DNA from: Axinella damicornis
Lineage: Eukaryota; Porifera; Demospongiae; Axinellida; Axinellidae
Length of the DNA stretch: 64,000 nucleotides
Direction: 5' to 3'
Assembly: GCA_963931865.1 (NCBI GenBank)
Contig: OZ007507.1
Coordinates: forward strand, 17,543,086-17,607,085
The notes beneath the pieces are model-generated. The model saw only the letters and a program-made list of their open reading frames with translations, made no database searches and was not told the DNA's origin. Shown here piece by piece: positions 30,357 to 42,900 of the stretch. Each line of letters begins with the position of its first letter. The first letter of the stretch is position 1. The position numbers and the translations under genes were made by a program.

Positions 30357-30556
30357 NNNNNNNNNNNNNNNNNNNNNNNNNNNNNNNNNNNNNNNNNNNN
30401 NNNNNNNNNNNNNNNNNNNNNNNNNNNNNNNNNNNNNNNNNNNNNNNNNNNNNNNNNNNNNNNNNNNNNNNNNNNNNNNNNNNNNNNNNNNNNNNNNNNN
30501 NNNNNNNNNNNNNNNNNNNNNNNNNNNNNNNNNNNNNNNNNNNNNNNNNNNNNNNN
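30357..30556. other. Assembly gap of 200 N
   Basis: Exactly 200 N separate the IGR1/IGR2 side from the IGRA side. A round length suggests a placeholder, so the true distance and possibly missing IGR2 exons are unknown. Confidence 0.95.
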
Positions 30557-30892
30557 TCCCAGCTGCTTTTCTAGATCTGAAAGAGAACAAAATATATAAA
30601 TACCACAAAAAGAGCATGTCTACAACTAGACCTCGTTCCCACACAGCCTGGAAATGAGGCTACTCTGCAACCTATGTAGAATTGTCTTAGTCAACCTATT
30701 CTCCTTCCCCCCCCCCCCCAACCCCCCCCCCCCCCACCCCCACACACACAACACACATCATCTTCCTTCCCGCCCATCAAAAATTTAAAAATTTGCTGCT
30801 TCCTCCTTTCTCCTCCCTCCGTACTCTTTTTCCTCTCAAGCTTCTAGTGAAACAGTCATCCATGAATGCACTCACTGTTCAGTGTGTTGACT

Positions 30893-31041
30893 TCATATTT
30901 CTTTTCCATGTGATTGTGGTTTGCGTTTGCAGCAGCACACAAGCAGCAGGATGCCCACCATGACGACCACCGTGGAGACAACAGAGACACACACGGCTAT
31001 GATGACTACGGTCACAAGCGGGAAAGTCTCAGGGGGGGTAC
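30893..31041 (-). CDS. IGRA terminal exon: transmembrane helix and short tail
   Basis: The acceptor CACCAG|GT (phase 1) leads into a helix (LVTVVIIAVCVSVVSTVVVM, then VGILLLVCCC) and the tail KRKPQSHGKEI, then TGA at 30893-30895. The paralogue IGRB has a further tail of about 120 residues, so IGRA could anchor but not signal in the same way. Confidence 0.7.
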
Positions 31042-31082
31042 CTGGTGAATGGTGTGAGTGGCATGCGTATGTGTATTGGTGT

Positions 31083-31092
31083 GTGGGTGTGT

Positions 31093-31131
<39 letters not shown>
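31083..31131. repeat. Poly-G run upstream of the IGRA last exon
   Basis: A G homopolymer of about 40 bases (C on the sense strand of IGRA) with GT-rich edges; another GT/G tract lies at 31360-31420. Confidence 0.85.
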
Positions 31132-31546
31132 GCGTGTGGATGTGTGTGACAATGAGGTGTAGAAGGATAGTGATACTGTGGTCAGTATTCCGGGGGGGTG
31201 GGGTGGACCCCAAACTTCAACCAACATAACACTTGTATGGTAAGCTAGGGATGGAACCCCCTCATGTACAGTAGGATCATACCGGTAGGGATCGAGGTTA
31301 GTGGTGGTGTAGTGGAGTTTCCTTGTATAGGTCCTATCGTCACTGACGGGTGTGTTGGGTCTGTGTGTGTTGTGTGTGTGTGTGAGTGTGTGTGTGAGTA
31401 TGTGTGTGTGTGGGGGGGAGGGATGATAGGAAAGTGTAAGGGTAAAACAGAAATATAGATTGATAGAGTCACAAACTATAATTCCACCAATACCGAGATC
31501 ATGACATTTCAACCTCTGAGACGGCCATGAGTAGTCAGGTATACAC

Positions 31547-31881
31547 AACAAGACAGAGCCTTGTTCTGATCAACAGCATACCGTTCATGATAGTCCTTCA
31601 TGACTTCGTGTGATACGAAGCCTTCCGTGTTGACTGCTGAGACCAGGAACACCAGTGAAGCAGACTCCTGTCCGCTCACAACCCAACATGATACACCAGA
31701 CTGGACTCTGGGCTGGGGATGGCTGGGATCCGTCCCAGAGGAGTCATCAGTGTGGATCCGTGTCCTGGAAATGAGACCTGGAAGTGCGTGATAGCCCCGC
31801 CCCCAGTGTACGCCAGGCTCACAGAGAGGTTGAAGTAAGTGCTGTTGAGCTCCATGACTTCCAGTGAGGAGATGAGCGGAA
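31547..31881 (-). pseudogene. IGRA FN3-2 exon with frameshift
   Basis: From the acceptor GATCACAG|TT the frame reads VMELNSTYFNLSVSLAYTGG and SPESSLVYHVGL, then meets TGA. IGRB shows [17 protein letters not shown] at the same place. Shifting frame at about 31690 recovers SASLVFLVSAVNTEGF. The left edge is uncertain. Confidence 0.55.
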
Positions 31882-32185
31882 CTGTGATCAAAGATAACAA
31901 AGCTCCTAAAACGTCATGTATCAACTACACTGGATTTACATTCCTACTACCGTACACATGCATGCTTGCTGTTCTGGAATGTACATCCCTCTAATTTTCT
32001 TACACCTAAAATGATGAGTGTCTAATCTCTGACAAATAACTTTCACATTCATTTGAAAGCATGAACAAAGCATTACAGTCTTGAAGCCTTTTTATACTGA
32101 GTTAGCATTAACAGGAAATATCTATTGTGATTCAATTGTGTGAGAAGATTTCCCAATAACTTACTAACCACATCTAAGTACTTAC

Positions 32186-32474
32186 GTCCAGGTGGTGTCT
32201 GGAATTGGACTGGGTCAGTTGTCCTGGTTCCATCCTGATTGGAGGCAGTCACGGTCACCCGGTATTCCATCCCAGGGACTGTGGTCACGGGCATTTCAAC
32301 CCAGCCGGGTCCCAGGATGTACTGCCGTACAATGGTGTTATTGGTGTAGTTCACGGTGAGTGTCAGGCTGTCCGGACCTGCGTCTAACGTCTGATTGGTC
32401 AGAGCCCACCTGACCAGGATGGAGGTGGAATGTGATGTCTATGATGGATGGGCCGCTCGGCACACTTGGAGGGA
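32186..32474 (-). pseudogene. IGRA FN3-1 exon with +1 frameshift
   Basis: The exon runs from CACTCCAG|TC to GGAC|GTAAGT and is 289 bases, one more than the IGRB exon. The frame starts PSIIDIT and is lost at about 32430. The next frame gives WALTNQTLDAGPDSLTLTV and [19 protein letters not shown], collinear with IGRB. Confidence 0.65.
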
Positions 32475-32711
32475 CTGGAGTGACCGGATGAACAAGACAA
32501 GGATTATTATAACTCCAAATATGGAAGTAGCACATGATTGGTAATGAGATAGTAATGGTTTGTGATGTATACGAGCAGGGACTCTGTCTGGAGCTTGGCT
32601 ACATTAGTTTGTAAGTATACTGTTGTTAAAATGGATTCCAAACCATGGAATGGAATTGGGAATGGAGCCTAATCACGGAATGGGACCCTGAATGAGCACT
32701 GACTGACTCAC

Positions 32712-33032
32712 CCCTCACGTCCACCTGAAAGCTGGTCTCTGCTCTCCTCTCCTGGTCTGGGATCGTGCCGCTCCCCTGATGAGTCACCACCTCCACGCGG
32801 TACACTCCAGCATCTCCACGAGCGATAGCATCAAAATTCAGACACGTGGTGCCTACGCTTGAGCTGCTAAATGTAGTTTGAATCCGACTCGGAGCCAGGG
32901 GTACGCCATCTCTGTACCATGTGGCAACCATGTTCTGAGTCGCCCTGCCTTGGAACTCTACCGCAAGTTTGAGTTGAACGTTGCCGGTGATGGTCTGGTG
33001 GGCTTGAGGGGAGCTGATTATCGTGACAGGAA
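32712..33032 (-). CDS. IGRA exon: Ig-like domain 3
   Basis: This phase 1-1 exon of 321 bases encodes KLAVEFQGRA, ATWYRDG and DAGVYRVEV. It aligns with IGRB 52918-53232. The canonical cysteines are replaced in both paralogues (for example VYRVEV where YxC is usual), an I-set-like variant shared by the family. Confidence 0.7.
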
Positions 33033-33232
33033 CTGAGAGAGAGCGGGAGAGAGAAGAGCAACGCAATCACTGTGATGCTCTTGTAGTCAGTTCAGTTATC
33101 AAGTCAAACCAGCTGGACATATAATTATGGTTGTGCACAATTTCCAGTCATCCCATTTATGTACATGTACCTAGGGGAATCTGGGAATGAGAAAGTTATT
33201 CTGGTTTGGGAATGAGACATAAAGTTACTCAC

Positions 33233-33463
33233 GGATCACGTGAAGCACAACGGTCATCTCTATCCTAGTGCTGTGAAATGGCAAGTAGAGATCACACGTG
33301 TACTGGCCCTCGTCACTGAGGTTGGCACTGCGGATGATGCCCTCTTGAACGACGATGTCATTTCTGAACCAGGTGGGGAAGGCCCCAGCAAAGGAGCAGT
33401 TCAGGGAGGTTGTGGAGCCCTGGAGAACAAACTGGTCCGAGGGTGCATTGATCGCACTGAGCT
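33233..33463 (-). CDS. IGRA exon: Ig-like domain 2
   Basis: This phase 1-1 exon of 231 bases encodes TTSLNCSFAG, TWFRND and SDEGQYTCDLYL, a standard B-C-F pattern with both cysteines and the tryptophan. It matches IGRB 54009-54257 in position. Confidence 0.75.
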
Positions 33464-33868
33464 CTGTGAAAGGAGAAAGGGCATAATTACGGAAACTTGT
33501 AAATTTTGGCCAGTGCAACACATGGATATACAGAATGCTTTCAGTTCACAAGTGCAACCTACACTGTGAAAAACATGCTAGCAGCTTCAGGAGCTTCCAA
33601 TTGGAGCCATGAAACTGTGCCATTTCTGCAGAGGCAATTCATTATTTCTTGTCAGCCACTTCTTCAACTTGGATGTGGGCGGGTGGCCATTATTCATTAT
33701 TCAGTTCATATTAGCCAATGCACCAGTAAATGTGTGTGGAACTTTCACCACTATCGCACGGGTAAAAAAGGGGTTCTGAAGGCCATAATAGTGGCAGGTT
33801 AAAGGGTGATGTGGGCGCTGATGAGAAACCGTATAATCAACTTGCTTGGGCTATACCGCCATACGTAC

Positions 33869-34056
33869 CTAGCACGGTGAGGGTGCCGGCAGTGGTGGGC
33901 CCCACCACCGTCCCATTACTGAGAGTGACTCGACAAACGTACTCCCCTGCATCATCCAGCTCCACACTCGGGAGGTGCAGCTGCAGATTGTTCTCACTGC
34001 CGGACATAATTGAATTATCACCAAGTAGCCACTCAACCGTTATGGGACCAGTAGCC
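33869..34056 (-). CDS. IGRA exon: second half of Ig-like domain 1
   Basis: It enters in phase 2 and leaves in phase 1 (GCTAG|GTACGT). It encodes ITVEWLLGDN and DDAGEYVCRVTLSNGT. The intron inside this Ig domain is at the same phase as in IGRB. Confidence 0.75.
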
Positions 34057-34279
34057 CTGTGCGAGTGGTGAAGTGTGTGTGTGTGTGTGTGTGTGTGTGG
34101 GGGGGGGGGGGTGCATGTATGTGTGTGTAGAGGAGAATTTCGTGAATGCAGTTCAGTTTGTTCACAAAATTTGTACCAGTGTCTTTGCAGTGTCTAATTT
34201 TGAACCACTCTCCTAGTACGTATCATGCAAAGGCATAATCAAGAATAGTCTCCAGACAATTTCTGACGAGTGTACATAC

Positions 34280-34358
34280 CCTGATATGGAGCACAGTCTG
34301 CGAAATTCTTGCCCTTCGAATCTACCCTCATTGTCGGCGCGTGGGGTGATTATAATAC
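34280..34358 (-). CDS. IGRA exon: first half of Ig-like domain 1
   Basis: The 79-base exon enters in phase 1 (ACTCAG|GT) and leaves in phase 2 (TCAGG|GTATGT). It encodes IIITPRADNEG and FRRLCSISG, the B-strand cysteine part of the domain. The signal-peptide exon further upstream was not found. Confidence 0.65.
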
Positions 34359-34374
34359 CTGAGTGTACACGAGT

Positions 34375-34452
34375 GGTGTGTGTGTGTGTGTGTGTGTGTG
34401 TGCATGTGCGTGTGTGTGTGTGTGTGTGTGCATGTGCATGTGTGTGTGTGTG

Positions 34453-34519
<67 letters not shown>

Positions 34520-34520
34520 A

Positions 34521-34560
<40 letters not shown>
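34375..34560. repeat. GT/CA microsatellite
   Basis: About 185 bases of GT with occasional CATGTGC interruptions, 17 bases upstream of the first located IGRA exon on its sense strand (as CA). Confidence 0.95.
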
Positions 34561-34561
<1 letters not shown>

Positions 34562-36038
34562 TCAGGGATGGGAGAGGAGGAGGATGAAAAGGAAGAGAGT
34601 AAACATGCAACATTAATCTGATGATCACTAAACAAATCCTTTCAATCTTGATATCATCAAAGGCAGCAGTGTAGGTGATTTAGCCTGGTTCCCAAGCCCT
34701 GCCGGTACTGCAAGTGATGAAAGTGGGGCGGGGCTTGAGAGCAAGGCTGGGTGATGTTGATATTCGACCTCAATTACTTCGTGTATTCACAGTCACTTCC
34801 TGAATGAACACTTGTCACTTGTTATGATTTTCTGAACACTGTCTTGAGAACTGGACATTACTGCTCCAGATCACATGATTCAATCCACCTGTCCGAAACC
34901 AGCGGACATGAATTGTGAATCTCATCTCACTTGTAACCGAGTAGACAGTAAACCACCTGACTACGTTTGTAGCTGGGTGGATCAGTGGCACTGAATTCCA
35001 GCACCACTTACACACAAAAGAAGTCAAACGTTCTTTGGCTGAAGCCAGCTGTACTACTAGGCTCCAGACAAGATCTCATGTACCAACAGACAACAATATT
35101 ATGTGCAATCGGAGTGTTGCATTGCAAACTGTTAAATTGAAGACTACGTATAAGTAGTGGTCACTGTTTAGGATTGCTACGTACCTCTCCATTATTGTCA
35201 CTACTGCTATAGTCCCAGCTGCATTAATCTTGTACAAAACGATCTTCATAAGCAGCCACCTGTGACGATAGTGGCTAAAAATACAGGTCCCATGGGTGAC
35301 AGGTTCCCCTGCATCATCTGTTGCTCCTCCTCCGTAGGCCAATTAATTTCACCACAAATTCCATAGCAATCGAACCTTTAAATGCAGCCACCTGATTGGC
35401 TAAAACATTCAGCAGACATTAACTATTACCAACCAGCAACTTACGCTTGAGGTCACAAGCCAATAATAGCTTCGGGGCATTAGTTATGAATATTGATTAG
35501 CCAATAAAAATTGTTTGACCCTTTCCGTTAAATAGCAGCAAAGGTTCAAGTCAGGAGATTCCCTACCCCCAGTGGTGTGAGGTTAGAAGACCTCCCAGCT
35601 ATCCCGTGCTGCTTGTTTTTCATACTTTCAGAGATAAAGTACCTGATAGAGACCACCGACCAAGAAGCAGTGAATGAATATGACGGGAAGTGATGTGATT
35701 CATCATGGTCCCAGATTCATGCTGTAACCCGACACCAGGGGGACGCAGGGAAATATGCAGCAATTTCATAGAACTGCAGAGTGGATTCCTGTTTTCATAG
35801 TAACCTCCTCATGCAAAAGCTTGGCTGAAACAACATCCTGCTGTTGTTTCCTACCTGTTCCATCATGTGGTGGTCGCTGTACCATCATCTGTAGGTTGCT
35901 GTACCTCTAAACATATTTTAGCAACTGGAAGTGTGAGTCATGGCAACCAACTGCAAAGGGGTACTTTGTGTTGAGAGTACCCTTGCTCAAATCTTTTCCC
36001 CCTACACATTTCAAAACTAATTCTAGCAAGCTTTGTAC

Positions 36039-36076
<38 letters not shown>

Positions 36077-38918
36077 ACCCCACCTCCTGTTTTTGCTTTT
36101 GCAATTTAAGCGCAAAGCCTACAGTGAATTATATAGCCTTCAGTCCAAATCCATCAGTGTTCTCCCTCTCTCCAAAACTTAAATCAATGGAAACTTGACA
36201 ACAAAAGGCAGGGCTCACGATAACAGCCTGACAACTGACAATCTCGTGTTGTATGTCCGACCACTTTAGTTTAAACTGTAAAGCAACGATGATAGTAGCA
36301 TGCTACGCCACTGACAGGAGAGCCAAGTCTGCTACTTCTCTCCGCCGTTTGCTTCAGGGTATACAGGGTGTAACGTCGCTATGCCGACAGCAGGAGAGCC
36401 AAGATGCAAATACTACTTTTCATGCTTTATTACATTCATTTTGTAAATTCGTTGGTGTCATGCCAGACAGACACAGAAGACACAATGTGCAAATTTCTCT
36501 CGAGTGCATTCAAGTCTGTGGTTAAGTCACATTAGTATTACGACTGGTACAAGGCAAGCAACAATGGCTTTCACTGCAGAAGTATTGTTTATGCTATGCA
36601 GGTAAGGCAGACGTTTATGGTGCAGTTTCTGTGAACAGATGATATGACACAAAGTGCTAATTCCCTTTGGCAACCAGACCGTAGATCGTGTTGGCTGGAC
36701 AGTTGTCCCACTCTGTGTTGTCTGTAGAATGCATAAATTATTACTATAATGCTATGGTCTATGTGCAGCTGGGGTAGGGGCTGCCCTGACTGCGGTTGCC
36801 TGCTGTTGAGGCCAATCTCCAATCCCACCAGCCCCAAGTGCCACGCAAAACACGCAAACCTTGTGCTCCTTCCTCCTAAGGTTTGATAATAAAAGCACCC
36901 TATTCACGTTCACGGCGTCTTCTAAATGTCACAAACTGACAACTGTTAGCATGCAGAGTATTATTATGGGATCCACCTGAAATAAACCTGGCTCCACCAG
37001 AGATAATTTGCTGTTTAGAGTTTGTATCCAGCTACAAGTAAGGACACAAGCAGTTGGTTTACACAATGCAACAGGCAGGCTTTGATATACTGAGCTTGTA
37101 GCAACCATCTTTGTTTACTGACACGCAGAGTGTCTACAGCAACACAAGTACTATGTAAACACATTCTCCTTATGTGGGACTGGAAGGGAGTGCTGTGAGA
37201 ACCAACTGCTCCAGAAAACACTCTGGGCTTCCAGACTCCAGCCAAAATAACCATGATTATCACAGGGCATTAGGTCCAGCAGTGATGTGGGGGACTGTTG
37301 TGCCAACAACACTCTGGGGGAATGAATCCACATGCACGCATGAGGGGGTGTAACTTAATATTGTTGCAACACCATAACACCCTCCTCGGAGAAAGGGCAG
37401 ACAGACAGCAGACTACACCTCTGCAAGAGGTAGAACTTGAAAGCCAGTGACGTCCATTATGGATGAAGTTGGCAACTTGTTTAGGCTTGGCTGTTTATGT
37501 TATTTTTCTCTGTCGCCGTGGGAACCAATTGGGTCTCCCTCGGTGGACGCACCAGATCAGACAACACCGTTTCATGGGGATCAGTGATCCATGGCCGACT
37601 CGATCGACTGTAACCACCCCCTTGGGAAAAGGTCTGTTGCCAACTGTTGTTACTGACTAGTAACGTGTGCATATGCATGTTGTAGCATGACTCGACACGC
37701 GTCAACATTGAGAGGCTCATGTCAGCAAACGGAACAAGATGTGAGGTCAAAGTGCAGTAAACGAAGGAAGTCCCACAAGTCAGTGATGTCATTCTGAACA
37801 GTGAGATGATGTCGGACATTCAGCTTTGGATAGACAGTACCGGTAGAGTATACTCCAAACAAAGCTAGTCGACAGAGAAGTTTGTCATGACAGTCCAGCT
37901 TGGTATGACTGTGTTGTTCTACTACAAGGGACCAAACGTTTCTGGATTTGGCAGGTTGCAAGAAAGGGAACTTCCACGTGGTGAAGGCACTGGGCGTTAC
38001 TTCATAGGAATTTGCTACTTTGCACAACACATGTGTATCAACACAAGACCAAGGCTTCGTTTGCTGACTTTGGGCACTACGTAGGCAAGGTTGGTGATCT
38101 CTACCCACACACAGCCATACTTGGAGGAATTGGATCAACTTACTGTCGGCCCACCACAACAAACAAACTGAGCATGTTAATTGATAGTAATCCCACTTTC
38201 TCAAATCCTGGGCTCCATCACACACTCAATCAAGCATATGTATCACTACTGATTGCACATACTCTAACCTTGAAACTATAAAGTCACTACTTAATTACTA
38301 GCAATTAAAGCACTCTTACTTCCTGTCCAGGGGCTGATTGTGGTACTCTGATTGGTCCAATCTTAGCAGAGTAACATTTCACTCCTACCCTCCACACCTC
38401 ATTGACAACGCTAATACATGCACGCACAGTATTCAACATCCCACGGCAAGTTTGCTGGGCAAGAACGCATGCCCCTGTCTGGGCTTAGAGTAGCTAATTA
38501 AGAGTGTCTAGTGGATCCAAATATTCCCTCCCCCCACCAGTGCCTCCACGAGTACGCTGGCTCTTTGAAACACTGCGCAACAAAGGCATTCCTACGGGTA
38601 GTTGTCCAGCACTAATTTGATACCATTAATGAAAGTCGAGCTGGGGTAGAAGTTCAAAGGGGGCATCATCTGATAATGGAGCTTACGCTCCATGGAGCCA
38701 CTAATTTGCATGCACAGTATATGCACACATAAAAACACAAGAGTAGAGCACCGATAACATAGCCTATGGGCGTTGACATAGCAACCCGAGGCTGAAATTT
38801 GACACCTTTGAAATACATTATGTACATGCACATACATAACTGCATGCAGTTCTATAACTTCATTCTTCCTTATTCAGAGGATGTATAGACCAGCCCCACA
38901 CACAACTGGGGTCAAGAG
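34561..38918. other. Spacer between IGRA and the dermatopontin-like gene
   Basis: A TAGCCTGGTTCCCAAGCC-type element end occurs at 34680-34750. A poly-C run lies at 36043-36076. No exon with coherent phase was identified, although the missing IGRA signal exon should lie here. Confidence 0.4.
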
Positions 38919-38969
38919 TGCATGATGACATCATTGTCCTCTGCAGCAATGATGATGATGTCATCATGC
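38919..38969. repeat. Foldback of GCATGATGACATCAT with internal ATG repeats
   Basis: GCATGATGACATCAT pairs with ATGATGTCATCATGC across a short loop. Each arm contains a CRE-like TGACATCA. Confidence 0.7.
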
Positions 38970-39614
38970 GTTCTTGCCGGCGTGCATCTCATTCGTCTCT
39001 CTGTAATACGAGCTGTAAAGCAAAAACCGGTCAGCCTGGACTGTCGGCTAACCCCTAGACGCTTATCCAGTTTATGCGAAGATCTGGGGGTGAGGACCTG
39101 GAGGGCATACCAGACATACAAGACCCGCTGACGGCTACACAGAGTGAACCAAACAAGGCGGTGGAGTACGAAGACATGTGATCATAAAATGCTACAGCCG
39201 CTATATAATTGGAAAGGCTTCGGGCAGAGATTTAACTACCTACTTGGCAGCGGCGTGCGCAATCTCTGTGTGAACAATAATGAGGGCTTTTTGTTGTGTA
39301 TTCAATACGGTCATAACCAGCTTCTAATAACAAACTGCAAATGTTTTACAATTATGACGGTGTTATCCAGGACCCCAGGACCCAGCTGGCAGTTGGGAAA
39401 TTACAGCAAGAATTGTGTCTCAGACGTAACGTGGAATGTTGCACAATTCAAAATAAGCATTTAATTGGCTGATTACATTCCGACAGCCCACATCAAAGTA
39501 CACCAGAAGGTCCCACCCTTCGTGAGAACAGTACGCAAGCCAATACGTAGGATCACCACATCACAACAAAAAATAACAACTTTATGTTATTAGCAAGCTT
39601 GGGCAGGTTCAACC

Positions 39615-39908
39615 TCAATCAGAGAGTTGAGGGTATGGCACATTTATTGACACAGAAGCACTCAAATTGTATCCTGGAGATGATCCAATAGATGGTAGCA
39701 GGAATCCGCAAACGTTGCTGTACCATTGATCACAGCTCAAGTGGGAGGTCACTCCACAGCAATTTAAGAACTTCCACTTCCCGTCTGGGCGCTGAATACA
39801 GCTGACTGATTGGTGGTCTACAGATGTACAGTGAAACCTCCAGCCAAGTGACCTATTGTGTTCCGAAGAGAACCACTCTATAGAATTTGCATTGCAAAAG
39901 CAGGTCAC
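39615..39908 (-). CDS. Dermatopontin-like terminal exon
   Basis: After the acceptor ATAAGGAG| the frame reads VTCFCNANSIEW, FSSEHNRSLGWRFHC, RPDGKWKFLNCCG and LSCDQWYSNVCG, ending in TGA at 39615-39617. Two WxF-type cores, each followed by cysteine, are the main support for the family call. An AATAAA at 39643-39648 overlaps the coding end. Confidence 0.45.
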   Translation of the reverse strand: MTCFCNANSIEWFSSEHNRSLGWRFHCTSVDHQSVSCIQRPDGKWKFLNCCGVTSHLSCDQWYSNVCGFLLPSIGSSPGYNLSASVSINVPYPQLSD

Positions 39909-42900
39909 CTCCTTATGAGAGAGTCAACCGGTTGTGTCTCGAGGGTGGGCACTATGCACAGGTTCTCATTGTTGCTTGCTGTACTGAAAAACAACTCAAG
40001 GCGGCTTGTGCGCTAAGAGAGCTATAGATTTAGTTACATAGCACTGAAACGGTTTGTCTCGTAAACATCTGATGACAGTGAGCTCATGAGTGGGTTTATG
40101 ACAGTGAGCTCATGAGTGGGTTGATTGGAAGTCTGGAGGACTCGGGACTCGGTACACCATAACTTCCAATCACCTTGCTCTTTGAAGGAAGGTTTCACGT
40201 ACAGACAACAAGCTATAACTCTTGTAACGCTCATAAAGTCCTACAGAAACTGCTATGGATACAGCCTGGAATGAAGCAAGCCCATAAACACCTAATACAC
40301 GATTGCGTAGCTCCTATGTACACAGAAAACCGCATGCAATGACAGGTTTTCTACCTCCAGTCTCAATCACTTGCACTGATATGTATGCTAATGGAATGCG
40401 AATACTGCGGTATGGGGCTGTAGAGAAAGATTGAATGCATGGGAGTCTCTAAATGCCAACGTTCAAGAAACATGCACTCCGCAGAGAGAAAAATGCAATC
40501 ACTGATCAGCGGTATGATTCAATAATGGGGTGATGGGTGGCCATTAAGACAGATTATTCAACAGTAAATTTGACCGTAATGATATAATTGTATTAGGATG
40601 CAGTCCGTCAAGATTCCACCGAAACACGATATCACAACACACCAACAAAAGCCAATCAAAATTTCAAGCTGGGTAGCAACGGCAGCGTCAGCGAGCCCTG
40701 CAACCAATGTGGACGCTGATGAGATTAGCGGCACTGCACTTACTCGAGTAACAGTTCAGGCGTGCAGGTGGCATGTAAGATAGTCAATGATCACACAATA
40801 TCACATTCACACGTAAGCGTACGTGACCGTACACGACTTTTGATTTTTAATTTTTATCACAGCTAGAAGGCTCTCATATGGCGCATGCAGTAACGGATTA
40901 CAAACACAAGTCACCCAGTGACAGTGGACTTCATGTAGATGTGGGTATAGGTACAGACCATGTTCGGCAAAGGTTTGACCAATCAGAAGACTCAATTTGG
41001 TGTCAAGACAGGAAATTAAATTGCTAGCAATTGTCTGTTAATAACCACTTACTTATACACACATACACTATGTGACCTATGCAAGACTTCACTTCTGTCA
41101 AACGACTCCCCCATATTTCGTACACGGGACACCCTTTGATTCCATACCAGGGTCCCTTTGAACACGAGTTCCAGTAATCCAAGAACTTGAAAACATGTCA
41201 TACGCTCACTCCCAAAGGTAGTCACTCATTATATTCGCTATAATTGGCTGCACACTCCAAGTGAGCAATTAATAGCTGGGCTCACACGCACCAGTTAGGC
41301 TGCAAACTTTTCTCTTGTGGTGAAATAGATTGCATAATAGACACTTGAATCAAGAGTGTCTCGATTTCAAATGAGGTTTTTAGCTTCGTTAACCAGCAAG
41401 CAACAACAGGCATACATTGTAATTGTATGTGATTGCCCAACTACAGAGATGAATATACAGAGGATTAAAAGTGCTCACAAAATACTTGGCTTTCATCTTT
41501 CCCTATGAGTGATCGAAGTATCCCAGAAAAATTGTTGTTTGTGACAGAAGCTAAATTCTGCAGGCATGCATTCTTTCATGAAACCTTTCAATTTGAAACT
41601 CACAAGGAATAATTTATTGGTTACTTCCCTGTGGTACACTCACATTTCATAAACATCGGTTGGAGCAGTGCCTCAGGAAACCGCTAATCCCCCCAGGGCA
41701 AATGTTTTGGGGATCCATCTTACCTTGCCTCTGGCCAGGAGGGGAACCCAGAGGTGAATACTGGACGGATGACCACTTAGCCCACTTGGGGGGAAGTATT
41801 GGATTTCAAGTGGCTCTGGTGCTTCCAGCAGGTTTCTGGTCTCCAATTACAGGCCAAGTGGTTGCCATGAATATGGTCAGAGCCCCAATATCGAGCATGA
41901 ATATGTTTTAATGAAACCAAGTCAGAGCAAGGTCACCGACCGCCAAGAACACACAAGGGTATCAGCCCTTCAAATCTCATTCCTACACTTCACAGCGGCA
42001 TGGTAGTTCCCACAGCTTTTCAACAGTATTGCCACCCACAATGAGCTCCCCCCATACGCTCTGCGTCTGAGGTTGCCATTCCACTACTCCAGCTCTCAAG
42101 TTACCCAAGAAGATGGCACAGCATTGAATGCCACGCCCACTAAGAAATCTTTCAGTAGGTGTTGCAAAATTCAATGCAGCTGATATGAAAATTGTGTACT
42201 GTCAACAAAAAGGGGTTACATCCTGCAAGCCTGGCAATTTTGATCATTAGATGAGTAGGTGGTTAGGGCGACAAAGATGAGTTGTGTTTGAACAATCTGT
42301 TGTTTGTTGTTTCACTATTACAAAATAACCTACAGCCTCCGGGTCTGCAGCCCCAGGGACTGTTGTTAGCCACGGAAGAATGTGCATTCATTGCATCGTC
42401 CCGAGACTGACTCCGCATAATTCCACAGCTAACCACAAGAAGCCGGCAAATGCGAATCTCATACTTGACTAACTACGGGAGATTTTATACCTTCATGAGA
42501 AATAATTAAACAAGAATGCTGACGTTTCCAATGAGAAAAAAATCTCAGAAATTCCTTACTGTATAGATGGGAAAATGATATTTCTACTAGATCATAACAT
42601 CAAGGTGACACTTACTGTTTTCTACTTACTTAAACATCAAATTCAACTCTAATTTAAGCAAATTTGCACCAAACACAATATTGGATGACTAAAGCATGTT
42701 CTGCTAGGCCTATAGCACCGGCCATTTCTGCATCGTGGTTATTAGTGTAAAAATAAGGAGAATGCACTAATCACCTCCAAAATGTTTACAATCTCTTCAA
42801 TGTATTGTTGACCATAGAAACCCTTGGTGGCCAAGACAGATACATGCATGCATACAACTTCTCTTAGCCAGCCACCACTTGTTGTGATTGCAGCACGCGT

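Larger units (their letters stand above)
30893..34358 (-). pseudogene. IGRA: short-tailed Ig/FN3 receptor with frameshifts
   Basis: Minus-strand exons: 34358-34280, 34056-33869, 33463-33233, 33032-32712, 32474-32186, 31881 to about 31547, and 31041-30893. They encode three Ig-like domains, two FN3 domains and a transmembrane helix with a 13-residue tail. All Ig exons are open and phase-consistent with IGRB. Both FN3 exons have broken frames relative to IGRB (289 instead of 288 bases in the first; a 2-base excess or 1-base loss in the second). No signal exon was located. It is either a young pseudogene or an intact gene with sequencing indels; the draft context makes both possible. Confidence 0.55.

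Noticed and set aside
34213..34635. Cys/Val and Thr/His repeat proteins
   Set aside because: They are translations of a GT/CA microsatellite in all frames.
41660..41911. Plus-strand frame with Trp/Gly-rich sequence
   Set aside because: No splice context, signal peptide or known motif; it lies antisense to an intron.
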